NCBI GenBank assembly: GCA_009746045.1
Contig: RPFO01000175.1
Location: 5,355,414 to 5,419,413, forward strand
Length of the DNA: 64,000 nt
Origin: Mesostigma viride
Taxonomy: Eukaryota; Streptophyta; Mesostigmatophyceae; Mesostigmatales; Mesostigmataceae
Direction: 5' to 3'
The notes under the pieces are model-generated. The model saw only the letters and a program-made list of their open reading frames with translations, ran no database searches and was not told the DNA's origin. Numbering within the stretch: the stretch's first letter is position 1; each line of letters starts with the position of its first letter. The position numbers and the translations under genes are program-made. This document shows, one piece after another, positions 21,213-32,265 of this stretch.

Positions 21213-21835
21213 CCCGCTGCCCGCTGCCCGCAGCCCGCAGCCCGCAGCCCGTTGCCCGCTGCCCGCTGCCCGCTGCCCGCTGCCCGCTGCCCGCTGCCCG
21301 CTGCCCGCTGCCCGCTGCCCACTGCCCGCTGCCCGCTGCCCGCTGCCCGCTGTACGCTGCCCGCTGCCCGCTGGAATAGTACGCTGCGAGCGAATTGGTG
21401 CGCAGTACGCTGCCCGCTGCCCACTGGAATAGTACGGTGCTCGCTTCGCTGGCGGATTGGTGCGCAGTACGCTGCCCGCTGCCCGCTGGAATAGTACGGT
21501 GCTCGCTTCGCTCGCGGATTGGTGCGCAGTACGCCGCCCGCTGCCCGCTGGAATAGTACGGTGCTCGCTTCGCTCGCGGATTGGTGCGCAGTACGCCGCC
21601 CGCTGCCCGCTGGAATAGTACGGTGCTCGCTTCGCTCGCGGATTGGTGCGCAGTACGGTGCTCGCTCGCTTCGCTCGCTCGCCGTACGGTGCTCGCTCGC
21701 TTCGCTCGCTCGCGGTAGGGTGCTCGCTCGCTTCGCTCGCTCGCCGCGCGCAGCGCACAGCTCGCTGCGCTCGCCGTGCGCTGCGCGCCAGGCCGCTTTC
21801 AGCGGCCGCTCGCTCGCTTCGCTCGCTCGCTGGGA
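21213..21835. repeat. GC-rich repeat cluster: 7, 62 and 31 bp units with strong palindromes
   Basis: First about twenty copies of CCCGCTG (21213-21372). Then units starting TGGAATAGTACG at 21372, 21425, 21487, 21549 and 21611 (period settles at 62). Then 31 bp units (21653, 21684, 21715) rich in GCTCGCTTCGCTCGC. The end has a 13 bp perfect inverted repeat (21746-21758 with 21776-21788) and a hairpin GGCCGCT, TTC, AGCGGCC at 21791-21807. Confidence 0.85.
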
Positions 21836-22690
21836 TTGGTGGTTAGTTATTCCGGTTGTTATGGATTGGCGGGGAAGTTGCGATGCCCTGGATAGTGCGG
21901 GATTACCTTACATTGCTAAATTAATATATAGGATGCTCGGTAGAAATATCTTCGATGGGCAAAACCCTTTTGGATTGCAGCGCCAAATCCCTTTTGGAAA
22001 TCGGCGAGAGACGCTGCTGGTAGTCGGCAATCGGCACATAGCCGACTGCTATCGGCAGGCGGATGATTTAATTTCCTGAAAGCCAAGGGTAAGGGTTAGG
22101 TGTGGCTGCTGCAATTAATCTAATCTAATGAGCTGCTGCCTTCAATTATCATAAGGCGAGAGCCTCCCATCATTTCTGAACTCACATAGTAGTACATACT
22201 TGACCACATGTCACCACCATATTACATCAGTTCGACGCGGTCCTACCATAGTTGTAACTACACAGATTAATCAGACTTACCGCCTTGTACGTATTAGCTT
22301 CGCACACGATCCTTGTGCAGTAGGCAGCGTCCCTTCATGCGGTCACTTATCAGCGTTTGCAGTCACTTCTCAGTGTAGTCCTGGGCCAGGACGCTAGCAT
22401 CATATGGCTCGAGCTCGCTGCCGGGCGTGATCAAAGTGCAGTTCCCATCTTGGCGCTGTAAATTAACATTGATTCGCCTCCAGAATCCATTGGCAGTTGG
22501 TTGTTTCGACTTTGAGATCCCGTTGTCACCATTCTACCAAGTTTTCCAAGTATACACGTTTTGAGCTGCCCGGTCCCATTTAATTCTGCCCGGGACTCTA
22601 TAATATATTTGAAGCCGACAGCGACTAACTTCCCCAGCAACCTTGCGCGGATCAACCCGTCTTTCTACCGTCTCCAATAATTCAACGGCC
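21836..22690. other. Non-coding DNA and upstream region of the LRR gene
   Basis: No gene or clear repeat seen. The last few hundred bases should include the promoter and leader of the gene starting at 22691. Confidence 0.35.
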
Positions 22691-23743
22691 ATGGGGAGCC
22701 GGTTGCCGTCATCCGACCTGGTCACGATCGACCAGGTGATGGCCGTTCCTGGCGTCAGCGCACACATACTCGAGGACGTGCCCGTGCTCGAGCGCGTGCG
22801 GCTACGCTCCCTCGGCCATGCGTTCCTCTCGGCCGTCGATGAATCTCTGGAGACCTTTGTCGAGCTGCGTTGGGAAGACGTTGCCGACGTGGCCGGCAGG
22901 CCCGGCGGGATAAATTGGTTGGTCCAAAAATGTCCCAACCTGCGTGCGCTGTCCCTATCACAAAGTCCCGGACAAGACCCGGGGCTGACGTCGACCAAGA
23001 CCGCGGCCTTCATCGCTCGGCAGCCGCTGTTCGGTCTCCGGCACTGCCGGCGGTTGCGCACCTTGAATCTGAGCGGTTGTGCCGACGTTACCAACTCTCT
23101 GCTGCAGGTCCTCGGATCGTCCTGCCCGGAATTGGAGCGCGTGAACGTGAGCTGCTGCAAGGTCTCCGATAAGGGCATTGCTGCCCTCGCCCTCCACCTG
23201 CCAGGGCTGCGCGAGCTCGACGCCAGCCACGTGAAGCAAGTGACCGACGCCGGCATTAAAAAGGTGGCGGAGCACTGCCGCCAGCTGCGGCGGCTGGCGG
23301 TCGCAGGGACCCGCGTGACGGATGCCAGCATTTCCGCCATCGCTCGGCGATGCCCCAACCTTTGGCACCTGGACGTCGCCGGCTGCGCCACGGTGACAGC
23401 GGAGAGCATCATGATGGTGGCGGAGAGCTGCCCCAAGCTGGAACACCTGGATCTAAACGACATCGCCGCCATCAGGAACGACACCATTGTGGCCATCTCG
23501 CGGCAATGCCCCGCACTCAAGACCCTGCTCATGCAAAACTGCAACTACCTCTCCCGGGAGGCGACCCTGGCCGCTTCCGCCGAGCCCCACTTGATGCACC
23601 TCAGATGGCACTGGCCGTCCTGCTTCTGGGTGCCGGCCCGCTCGCCCCCCGTGCGCACCCAGCCGCGGCGGAAGAGCGTCTCGGTCTGGATGAAGTCCTT
23701 GAGCTGGCGCGTCTCGGCATCCTTTAATACATTTAATTTATAA
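22691..23743 (+). CDS. Leucine-rich repeat protein, F-box/LRR (AMN1-like) type
   Basis: 350 residues, one exon. ATG 22691 is chosen (GGCCATGGGG context); the longer frame upstream would start on TTG. Residues about 30-70 (LEDVPVLERVRLRSLGHAFL onward to ELRW) resemble a degenerate F-box. Residues about 115-300 hold roughly seven cysteine-containing LRRs of 25-26 residues: LRTLNLSGCADVT, LERVNVSCCKVSDKGI, LRELDASHVKQVTDAGI, LRRLAVAGTRVTDASI, LWHLDVAGCATVTAESI, LEHLDLNDIAAIRNDTI. Such proteins usually act as substrate receptors in SCF ubiquitin ligases or in mitotic exit control (AMN1). The tail is basic. It is the only clearly intact host gene in the repeat-rich half, though the absence of introns could also mean a retrocopy. 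Confidence 0.75.
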   Translation: MGSRLPSSDLVTIDQVMAVPGVSAHILEDVPVLERVRLRSLGHAFLSAVDESLETFVELRWEDVADVAGRPGGINWLVQKCPNLRALSLSQSPGQDPGLTSTKTAAFIARQPLFGLRHCRRLRTLNLSGCADVTNSLLQVLGSSCPELERVNVSCCKVSDKGIAALALHLPGLRELDASHVKQVTDAGIKKVAEHCRQLRRLAVAGTRVTDASISAIARRCPNLWHLDVAGCATVTAESIMMVAESCPKLEHLDLNDIAAIRNDTIVAISRQCPALKTLLMQNCNYLSREATLAASAEPHLMHLRWHWPSCFWVPARSPPVRTQPRRKSVSVWMKSLSWRVSASFNTFNL

Positions 23744-25315
23744 TTAAATAAATATGTTCGTTGACGACTGCAACGGGTGATCAGTTTCGGGCCACGCATG
23801 CGTGATCTCCCCTGCAACACCGGCAACTACGGGGGGGCCGGGGGGTAATTAACTGGGAGCCCGCAGTTGCGCCTTATTCCAGCCGCTGTCACGCTGTGAT
23901 TGTCTACGTCGGTTCCATGGTGGCAAGTCACTCCGGTCAGTTGCATGGTGGCAACTGTTATTCCTTCCGGCCTCACGGAGCGCAGCCTGCCTTAACCTGA
24001 CACCAGCCTGGCGGGGGCTAGAGGGGGTGCTGTCGCCGTGCTGCAGGGCGGCCTATTTATAAAGCGGCATCCGCCTTGCCATGTATCTCCCTGCCCTCTG
24101 GGTGTGCCGGCGGCCTACCGCGTGAGCTATACGTCGGCATCTCGCGCAGGATGGGTGGCGTACAGTCGTCAGCTGGAGGACTGTTCAAAATCGGCGGGCA
24201 GCCTGGGCCGGCAGGAAGAGGGGGGAGGTGAGTGGTGCATCGGCAAGGGGCACTGGACCACGGAGACCCATCTCTAGCCATCGAGGAAATAAGCCTCGTT
24301 CGAGGAAGGAATTGCGCTCACGGATCTCCTCCTGGCCATGAAGAGCGGCCATGCCCCCGTGCTGTCAGCGTAGCTGTACCAAGGCGACTGATGTCGGCAA
24401 GTGTCACTGGGTCGCCGCTTTTTTTTTTTCTTCTGATACTGGGATATTATATCCTGGCTCTCTCTTTGATAGTAGGATTTTCTTGGATGCCGCGGCCCCT
24501 GAACGGCCAAGGATTAGGCAACATTCGCCTTGTTTGACACAAGGGCCAATGTTTGGGATTAATTGTACATATTGTATACGCATTAGGCTGATCCAGGGAA
24601 GGGCTACTTCAGTTTACGAATTATTAAGTATACCCCGGGCAGTGTTTATATATATATATTTCTTTTGTTTGCATATACCCCAGTGGTGTTTGGAGTTAGT
24701 GAGCCGGGGTGCCAGCCTGTTGCTGGCCGGCAGCCTGGAGCCCATTCAGATGCAGAGGCCCTAGTAAGTAGTAGCTGCCGGCTGGCCTGCTGCTTCTTTT
24801 GTCATCCAGTGAAGTAACCGTCCACGGCTCCAGGCAGCCATAAGCCAGAGGAGAATTACCACTGTGTGCCATGGCACAGCGTGCCCACCCACATTTTGCC
24901 AGTTCTGCCAGAGCCAGGACTAGCTGTTGGTACTTTAAGTGAGCATTTGATCATATATGTGGCGTGGCCGCACCACATGTGGCTGACAGTTTCATGCTGA
25001 TGGTGTGTACTGTATTCGTTCGTTGTAGTGATTCTAATTCACTCATGGACTTGTGACACAAATTGTATATTAATTTCAAAGGGACAACCAACTTCATTGT
25101 TATGGAGAACAAGCTGGTTTCACCATTGTGAATATATGTGATCGAGACAGCTAAATTGATGGCTTGCAATTTTGACCTAGTTACTTGATCCCATCGGTAC
25201 GTTTTATCAATTTATTTATTTACACGTAGATGGCATATGGGTTCTATTGTAGCTACGTTCGAGTTCACCCAATAGTGATGCTTGCTGTGTGGCAGCGCTG
25301 TGTGTCTACATTCAT
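23744..25315. other. Non-coding DNA
   Basis: No gene recognised on either strand. Short T-runs near 24419 and a TA run near 24650 only. Confidence 0.4.
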
Positions 25316-26119
25316 TCATTCGTCCCCGTCCGTCCGTCCGCCCGCCCGCCCGCCCGCCCGCCCGCCCGCCCGCCCGTCCCTCCCTCCCTCCCTCCCTCCC
25401 TCCCTCCCTCCCTCCCTCCCTCCCTCCTCCCTCCCTCCCTCCCTCCCTCCTCCCTCCCTCCCTCCCTCCTCCCTCCCTCCCTCCCTCCCTCCCTCCCTCC
25501 TCCCTCCCTCCCTCCCTCCCTCCCCTCCCTCCCTCCCTCCCTCCCTCCCTCCCTCCCTCCCTCCCTCCCCCTCCCTCCCTCCCTCCCTCCCCTCCCTCCC
25601 TCCCTCCCTCCCTCCCTCCCTCCCTCCTCCCTCCCTCCCTCCCTCCCTCCCTCCTCCCTCCCTCCTCCCTCCCTCCCTCCCTCCCTCCCTCCTCCCTCCC
25701 TCCCTCCCTCCCTCCCTCCTCCCTCCCTCCCTCCCTCCCTCCCTCCCTCCCTCCCTCCCTCCCTCCCTCCCTCCCTCCCTCCCTCCCTCCTCCCTCCCTC
25801 CTCCCCCTCCCTCCCTCCCTCCCTCCCTCCTCCCTCCCTCCCTCCTCCCTCCCTCCCTCCCTCCCTCCCTCCCTCCCTCCCTCCCTCCCTCCTCCCTCCC
25901 TCCCCCTCCTCCCTCCCTCCCTCCCTCCCTCCCTCCCTCCCTCCCTCCCTCCCTCCCTCCCTCCCCTCCCTCCCTCCCTCCCTCCCTCCCTCCCTCCTCC
26001 CTCCCTCCCTCCCTCCCTCCCTCCCTCCCTCCCTCCCTCCCTCCCTCCCCCCTCCCTCCCTCCCTCCCTCCCTCCCTCCCTCCCTCCCTCCCTCCCTCCC
26101 TCCCTCCCTCCCTCCCTCC
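25316..26119. repeat. Polypyrimidine tetranucleotide array, about 800 bp
   Basis: Starts ATTC, passes to GTCC, then GCCC (about 40 bp), then TCCC for about 740 bp with scattered TCC or CCCC slips. The pure purine/pyrimidine strand bias makes triplex or H-DNA possible. The repetitive Pro/Ser/Leu frames across it are not genes. Confidence 0.95.
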
Positions 26120-26214
26120 CGCGCGCGCGAGAGAGAGGATGGAGGGAGGGGGGGAGGGGCCCTCCCTCCCTGGCTCATTTATTTATGAGCGGCTCGGTGG
26201 GACCTCCTACACGC

Positions 26215-26365
26215 GCTGGACGACGACTTTCAAGACCCTGGCGCAGCAACAACGGCGACGGGAGCTGTGGCCACCCTAATTCCAGCTCCGGCAAGCATGC
26301 AGCAGGGAAGAAGCTTGCCGGTTTATTGGAGGGGGGCTGCCATCTACGTTGACCACACCTTTACA
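26215..26365 (+). pseudogene. LINE ORF1 C-terminal relic
   Basis: Matches the end of the ORF1-only family (GGCGCAGCAACAACGGCGAC, then CGGTTTATTGGAGGGGGGCT), carrying stops and indels. Confidence 0.65.
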
Positions 26366-26424
26366 TTCTCCCAATGCCTCTGAATGAGTTCCAAGCCTAT
26401 CCGTTGCCACTGGACCATATGGGG

Positions 26425-27217
26425 AATATACGCTTGGCTGATTTCGATAGTACCGGCTACGCCCCCTTCTAAAGAAGGATCCAGCCGTGTTCAGCCTGTC
26501 TCACGTTGCGAGACTATACAAGTCTCGCGTGTAGACACGTGTGTAGTACTCCTACACACAGATCTCGAGTGATTTATCTAGTACCAAATCCGAAAGGCTT
26601 GCATCACTCCCCGGACAGGAGAACTTTTGCGGATGACTGTAGGTGTAAGTTGGCGATGCCATGGTAACCGGAGACGTCCGTCCTATAGTCAGCGAAAGTT
26701 GGTGCGAGAGGTCCCCAGTTCGATTCCGGTCGGATTCATTTGCAGATCGCGTTTTTCCGCGTTTTCCGCGGCCCGGCCCTGAACGCAAATGGTTTTCACC
26801 TTTGCGGAGTGCCTGATCAGAATATACCCTTGGCTGATTTCGATAGTACCGGCTACGCCCCCTTCTAAAGAAGGATCCAGCCGTGTTCAGCCCGTCTCAC
26901 GTTGCGAGACTGAACAAGTCTCGCGTGTAGACACGTGTGTAGTACTCCTACACACAGATCTCGAGTGATTTATCTAGTACCAAATCCGAAAGGCTTGCAT
27001 CACTCCCCGGACAGGAGAACTTTTGCGGATGACTGTAGGTGTAAGTTGGCGATGCCATGGTAACCGGAGACGTCCGTCCTATAGTCAGCGAAAGTTGGTG
27101 CGAGAGGTCCCCAGTTCGATTCCGGTCGGATTCATTTGCAGATCGCGTTTTTCCGCGTTTTCCGCGGCCCGGCCCTGAACGCAAATGGTTTTCACCTTTG
27201 CGGAGTGCCTGATCAGA
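26425..27217 (+). mobile_element. Tandem tRNA-like repeat insertion, complete dimer
   Basis: Two units of about 396 bp, starting at ATACGCTTGGCTG and ending at CTGATCAGA, flanked by the 8 bp direct repeat ATATGGGG (26417-26424 and 27218-27225). Same family as 18041-19110 with about 3-4% differences (for example extra T and GGATCC for GGATTC). The 3' end point is the same in both insertions while the 5' point differs. That points to 3'-anchored copying rather than simple duplication in place. Confidence 0.85.
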
Positions 27218-27225
27218 ATATGGGG

Positions 27226-27546
27226 CAGCCCTACTGCAACCGCTATGCTTTTGCTATCAATTAATTTACACACGTAACGGCGTCACGTGCTATGCTTTTG
27301 CTATGTCGAAGCTTTATTGCACCTGGCCGCAGGGGATGCCGGATCGTCGATCGATGTCATTGCGATGGATCAGATTGCATATGTGCACCCTGTACGTGGT
27401 ATGCCTGCATGTTGCATGAGGGAAGGGGGCGCGGGGGGTTCTGCCCCCTGCCCGCTGTACGTACGTGCACACTCAGGGTTTATGTAAGCGTGAGCTGGTG
27501 CTCTGTGACTCCCCAACGGGAGCACGCGTTTCATAAATTGTATGAT
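27226..27546. other. Non-coding DNA with a LINE-type terminal hairpin
   Basis: Contains a stem CTCCC, loop CAAC, GGGAG at 27509-27522 and a palindromic TAACGGCGTCACGTG-like site near 27270. Confidence 0.45.
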
Positions 27547-27890
27547 TACGTTGACCACGAGCCATGGCAGGCGACCCCCGCCACCCCCGCCACCCCCGCC
27601 ACCCCAGCCTCGGGGAATTAAATATAGAGTAGTGTAGCATAGTCAGGCTTAGACGTCGCACGTGGCTCACGCCTACGTGTATGTATGTCTATGATATGGG
27701 CCGGAACCACACACACCAGATGATGCAGTGGCGCCATGTTTTGCCCATGCAGAGAGCTACTACCTGCTGAGACGCCAATGCCCTAGCCATTGCTTAGCCA
27801 TGATTTTCTTCCACCCCATGTCCGCAACTTCAGATCGAGCTGCTGGAATACATGGTGGTGCAGATGGATTTGTAACCACAGCCATGGGAT
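27547..27890 (+). mobile_element. LINE ORF1-only element relic: ORF1 end and 3' UTR
   Basis: TACGTTGACCACGAGCCATGGCAGGCGACCC-type end (shown here only by its opening TACGTTGACC), stop at 27619, then the family 3' UTR with TTGCCCATGCAGAGAG. It breaks off where the next LINE begins. Confidence 0.6.
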
Positions 27891-27904
27891 GATGTGACGG
27901 AATG

Positions 27905-28250
27905 CAATATACGAGAATGCTCATAACTTTTTACTCCGGCCATGAAATTTCATCGGGTTGGTTGCATTAGACTCGTCTTTTAATTAAAGACGAACACGCT
28001 GATATAATTTTCTACAGCTATCGCTCAATATTTCCGAAGATACCGGCACCGCCCTGCCCAGCAAATATCGCTGTTGCAATATACGAGAATGCTCATAACT
28101 TTTGACTCCGGCCTTGAAATTTCATCGGGTTGGTTGCATTAGACTCGTCTTTTGAAGACGAACACGCTGATATAATTTTCTACAGCTATCGCTCAATATT
28201 TCCGAAGATACCGGCACCGCCCTGCCCAGCAAATATCGCTGTTTTTTCAG
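27905..28250 (+). promoter_or_regulatory. LINE 5' leader duplicated as two tandem monomers
   Basis: About 170 bp segments, each starting CAATATACGAGAATGCTCAT and ending before ORF1, at 27912 and 28077. The second is nearly identical to the first. The hairpin is CGTCTTT / AAAGACG in the first and CGTCTT / AAGACG in the second. Stacked 5' monomers resemble the promoter monomers of mouse L1. Confidence 0.75.
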
Positions 28251-28256
28251 CTCGAT

Positions 28257-29726
28257 ATGGCGGAATACGACTCATCCCAGCAATCACAAGCGTCCGCGGC
28301 CCTGCACCAACTCGCTGATGAAGCCATGGCGTCATTGGAAACACCCTTGCACGCTATGCCGGACGCCACTGTCAGCATCCAGCCGCTCCACTCCACCGCT
28401 CCGCCGAACAGCGACCCTGCCATGGATACCCGCGAGGAGGCCTTTTCTGCCGAGGAAGCTGCCGCATTTTTACCTGGCAAATGGCCAGGCCTTAACGCCA
28501 TCATGCGCCTGTCCCGAGCTGCCGCCCTCACCATCCTGCACCTGGCTGCCGAGAAAAAGTGCGAGATCCGGGACTGCAACCAACAGGTTACCCACCTGTC
28601 GGACTTTCTCCACGACGACCCCGACGACACTGACCTCTGCCTCGCAGTCTGGTGGACGTGCTCCCGTCTTTCCGACAGCGCCCTTGAGAGCTTTGTCATG
28701 GCCTCTCTGGACCTGGGAGCCGACCCCACTGTTGCGGCCGCCATCAACATCACCGCCAAGCAAGTCGCCAATACCTGCTTCGATCGCCTCCCTCCCCTCC
28801 TCAACGCTGCCCTCAACCCTGTCCACAACCACCTCGCCACCCACCACGCCCATTCCTCACACGCCGACACCTCCATCCACTCCGCCATCACCCACATTGC
28901 AGCAGGGCTGCAGCAGCAGCAGCAGCTCCTCCACCAGCTCCAGCAACAACTTGCCGCCTCCATAACTCCTGCCAAGACCACCTATGCCGCCACGCTTCAG
29001 AACCCTACGGAGCTCATCAACGAAATCAAAACAGCCGTCAAGGCCAGCACAAGGGATGCTATGCACGAACCCATTCGCTCATGCAGTATTGTGGTACGTG
29101 GCGTCCCCTCGAACGTCAACGATGCACGCCTGGGCACCTACCTCCGGGGCGACCCCTTCCTGGGGAAGCTCGGCGTGGCCCAAAGCGTCGTCATCAAAAC
29201 GGCACGACGGCTCGGCGGCCCCACCGCCCCTGTCTTGGTGGAATTCCACCGCAAGGAGGACAAACTGCAGGTGCAGAAGGCCCGCCGGAACCTCCACGAT
29301 ACCCAACTGAGCATCGACGATTACTATACCCCGGAGCAGCTTGAGGCCCGGGCTGCCGCTTTGAACCGGCCGGAGGTCCACGAGGCTCGGGCAGCCAAGC
29401 AGGCCAACCCGCAACTACGGTGCAGCATCTATGCCCGCCTCTTTAATGGCGTCTTCATCGTCCGCATTAACGGCCAGGACCTTCCTCCAATGACGGCGAC
29501 CCCCATGGATACCGCCGTGCCAGCGCCCCAGCCCCCTGCTCGGCCCCCGCCGTCACCGCCATCGCCACCGGCATCGACGGTCACCTGCTCCCCAGCACGT
29601 GTGGGGATCCGCCGGGGCAACTTCAGCTCAGGTATGGCTGCCAGGCTTGGCCGTCCCCCTAATAAATTCGTTCGCTTTGCACCTGAGCCGGAGCCCGCGC
29701 TGCGAACCCTTCTCTCCTATCAATGA
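28257..29726 (+). CDS. LINE ORF1 protein of the autonomous element
   Basis: 489 residues, intact. Residues about 215-260 are Gln-rich and likely coiled (repeated Q and LL). An RRM-like domain follows at about 290-390 (SCSIVVRGVPSNVNDARL, PVLVEFHRKEDKLQVQKAR, DDYYTPEQLEARAA). The C-terminus is Pro-rich then basic. This is the layout of L1-type ORF1p, an RNA-binding chaperone that coats the LINE transcript. Its sequence differs clearly from the ORF1-only family but shares the leader hairpin. ORF2 follows 114 bp downstream. Confidence 0.78.
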   Translation: MAEYDSSQQSQASAALHQLADEAMASLETPLHAMPDATVSIQPLHSTAPPNSDPAMDTREEAFSAEEAAAFLPGKWPGLNAIMRLSRAAALTILHLAAEKKCEIRDCNQQVTHLSDFLHDDPDDTDLCLAVWWTCSRLSDSALESFVMASLDLGADPTVAAAINITAKQVANTCFDRLPPLLNAALNPVHNHLATHHAHSSHADTSIHSAITHIAAGLQQQQQLLHQLQQQLAASITPAKTTYAATLQNPTELINEIKTAVKASTRDAMHEPIRSCSIVVRGVPSNVNDARLGTYLRGDPFLGKLGVAQSVVIKTARRLGGPTAPVLVEFHRKEDKLQVQKARRNLHDTQLSIDDYYTPEQLEARAAALNRPEVHEARAAKQANPQLRCSIYARLFNGVFIVRINGQDLPPMTATPMDTAVPAPQPPARPPPSPPSPPASTVTCSPARVGIRRGNFSSGMAARLGRPPNKFVRFAPEPEPALRTLLSYQ

Positions 29727-32265
29727 CGACGCTCGCGGCCCCGCGGCTCCGCGGCTTAGCAGTGGGATCTGCCTAACTCCCCTTCCCGCCCCTTTGCCTT
29801 CGCAGCCCTCGGGCTGTCGGAGAGAGAGCACGGGTCGGCAGTGAGCCAGGTTCGCCCCGCCTCGCGCGGCCGCCTCCGAAACCTCCTCAGACTGCACGCA
29901 TTTCTTATGCGTGCAGACGCAGACTCATTCTACCTGGCCACCCGAGCCAACCGTCGGCGTCGCCTCGACGCGTTGGCAGGAAGAATCGAAACGGTGATTG
30001 AAAGCATAAGTCCCCAACCCGCCCCCCCTACCCCACCACCTCCACCCCCACCCCCATCACCACCCTGCTCCATCTCCGCCCCCACCCCCGCCTGCACCCC
30101 CCTTTTCGGTCAACGCGCGCCCTTGGTCATCGCCACCTTCAACGCCCGCACGCTCCAGCCCGACGCTGACCGCTGTCACTGCCTGCGCAGTGACGACTGT
30201 CAGTGCCATCGAGTCTCCAATCTTATTGGTTTCTGCATCGACAATAATATCGCCATCCTGGGAATCCAAGAACACAGGCGCACTGCATCGGCCCGCGGAT
30301 CAACTGCCCTTGTTGCTGACGACATCGACGGCTGGCGGTTCTACTACGGAGGCGGCGACGGCACCGGGAACGGGGGCGTCGGTCTCCTCTGCTCCCCGCT
30401 CGCCGTACGCCACATGGGCGAACCCCAGCTGGTCAACGCTCGGCTCCTCGTGGCCACTTTTCATTCGATGGAGGGCCACTCGACCTACGCCCTGACGGTG
30501 GGCGTTGGTTACGCACCCCACTCCGGCCACCCAGAACAAGACCGCAAGGACTTCTTTGCAGCGCTGGAGAACCTGGCGAACGGCATCCCTGGTCGCAACT
30601 ACCTCGCTCTGCTGCTGGACGCCAACGCCACGCTACCACCGGGTACTGGCGGATGTCAGCACGCCCCCAACGGTACGGTCTCCAATGCCAACACTGAACT
30701 TTTTGCTGATTTGCTTACGACATGCGATTTGGTCACTGCCAACACTCGCTTTCCACATAGTCCAGATGCTTTGGTCACACACACCTCGCCAACTGGCACT
30801 GAACGCTGCATTGACTATGTTGTAATGCGCAAGCGTCATCAAGGATCTGTACTAGCTGCTCGCTCGCATGTGATCCCCCTGGTGCGCTCCGATCATCGCA
30901 TCGTCACCGCCCGCATCCGCCTGCGATTCCCCTCGCCCTTTCGTAAGCACGTGGCACCACCTGATTTGCGCACACTTCAGTTGCTCGAGAAATCTGACGA
31001 CGCTCTGGAGGACTTCCCTGAAAAACGCGCCCACAAGCGCGCCGCAGAGGCGTTCGTCGACGCGCTGGACATCCCGGCCAGCCACGCCCAGCTGTTCGCT
31101 GCCGGCCCGGCATCGGCCCTTCGGCACCTCGCTGACAAGCTGCCCGCGGCCGGGGCCCTACTGCCCCCCGCCGCCCGCCCCGCTTCACCAGCCTGCACCG
31201 GCTCCCCGCCGTCATCCAGGCCCGGCAAGCCCTGCGCGACAACAGCGACCCCGCCCGCTACGCCCGCCTCAAAGCCGATTACCACTCGGCCATCCGGCAG
31301 GCGACCAAGGAGCAGGAGGACCTTCATGTCCGCGAGTACTTCGCCCACCTCAAGGACCAGCACGGCAAGTACGCCTGGACCCGCCTGCGTCACGCCCAAC
31401 GGCCCGCCGGCGGCGCGCAGCCGGCGCCGCGGACGCTCTCTGGCTCACCGCAGCAGCAGCTCGACCAGTGGTATTCCTCCCAGTCCCGGCTGCTCGGCGC
31501 CCCCCCGCCGCCTCCGCCGCTTGGCCCTCTGGCGGCCGCACGCCTGGCAGTAGCACCGGCGGACGTCCCTGCGCCGCCCACGCCGCCCGCCGCTGAGCAG
31601 GACTACACGTACCCAGCCCTGACGGAACCCCTGGCCGACCCCAACGAGCTCCCGCCGTTCACCGAGCTCGAGCTGAGCACCGCCGCCAAGCAACTCCGCT
31701 TTTATGCCGCCGTTGGACCTGACCAGCTCCCAGCCCCGGTGATTAAGCTGACGGCGCTCACGGGGTTCCTGCTTGACGTCTGCAACCGGATCCTGCTTGC
31801 CGACGCGCCGCCGATTCCTGAGTGGCAGCACAGCTACCGTATTATGCTGTACAAAAACAAAGGTTCCCCTGACGACCCCGCCAACTACAGAGGAGTATGC
31901 ATCCAGAGCGCCGCACTTAAGTTGTTCATGCGCATGATCCTCAACCGCCTTCGTTCTGCTCTCGACTGTCACCTTGGGGAAAGTCAAATGGGCTTCCGTC
32001 CTGGGCGCAACACCGTCATGGCCATCTTCGTCGCGCGTCGCCTCTTCGAGGAAATCGCTCTCCTGCAACCTGGTGAGTTTCCTGCAATCCTGATCTTCGT
32101 CGACTTCATCAAGGCTTTTGATTCTGTCCTCTGGGACGCTCTATGGGCTGTACTTGCTCGCGCTCGCGTCCCCACTCCCCTGATTACCGTCATCCGCACG
32201 CTGTATGAGGGGTCGACCACTTCGGTGCGCACTCAACACGGCATTACCCCGCCATGCCCACTGCA

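Noticed and set aside
21213-21835. Bacterial contamination suggested by GC palindromes
   Set aside because: The block is bounded by sequence like the rest of the window and encodes nothing bacterial.
22643-22690. Sixteen-residue N-terminal extension of the LRR protein
   Set aside because: It would start on TTG; ATG 22691 has a good context and is the normal eukaryotic choice.
25230-26352. Pro/Ser/Leu-rich frames up to 356 codons
   Set aside because: Product of the TCCC array, all three frames open.
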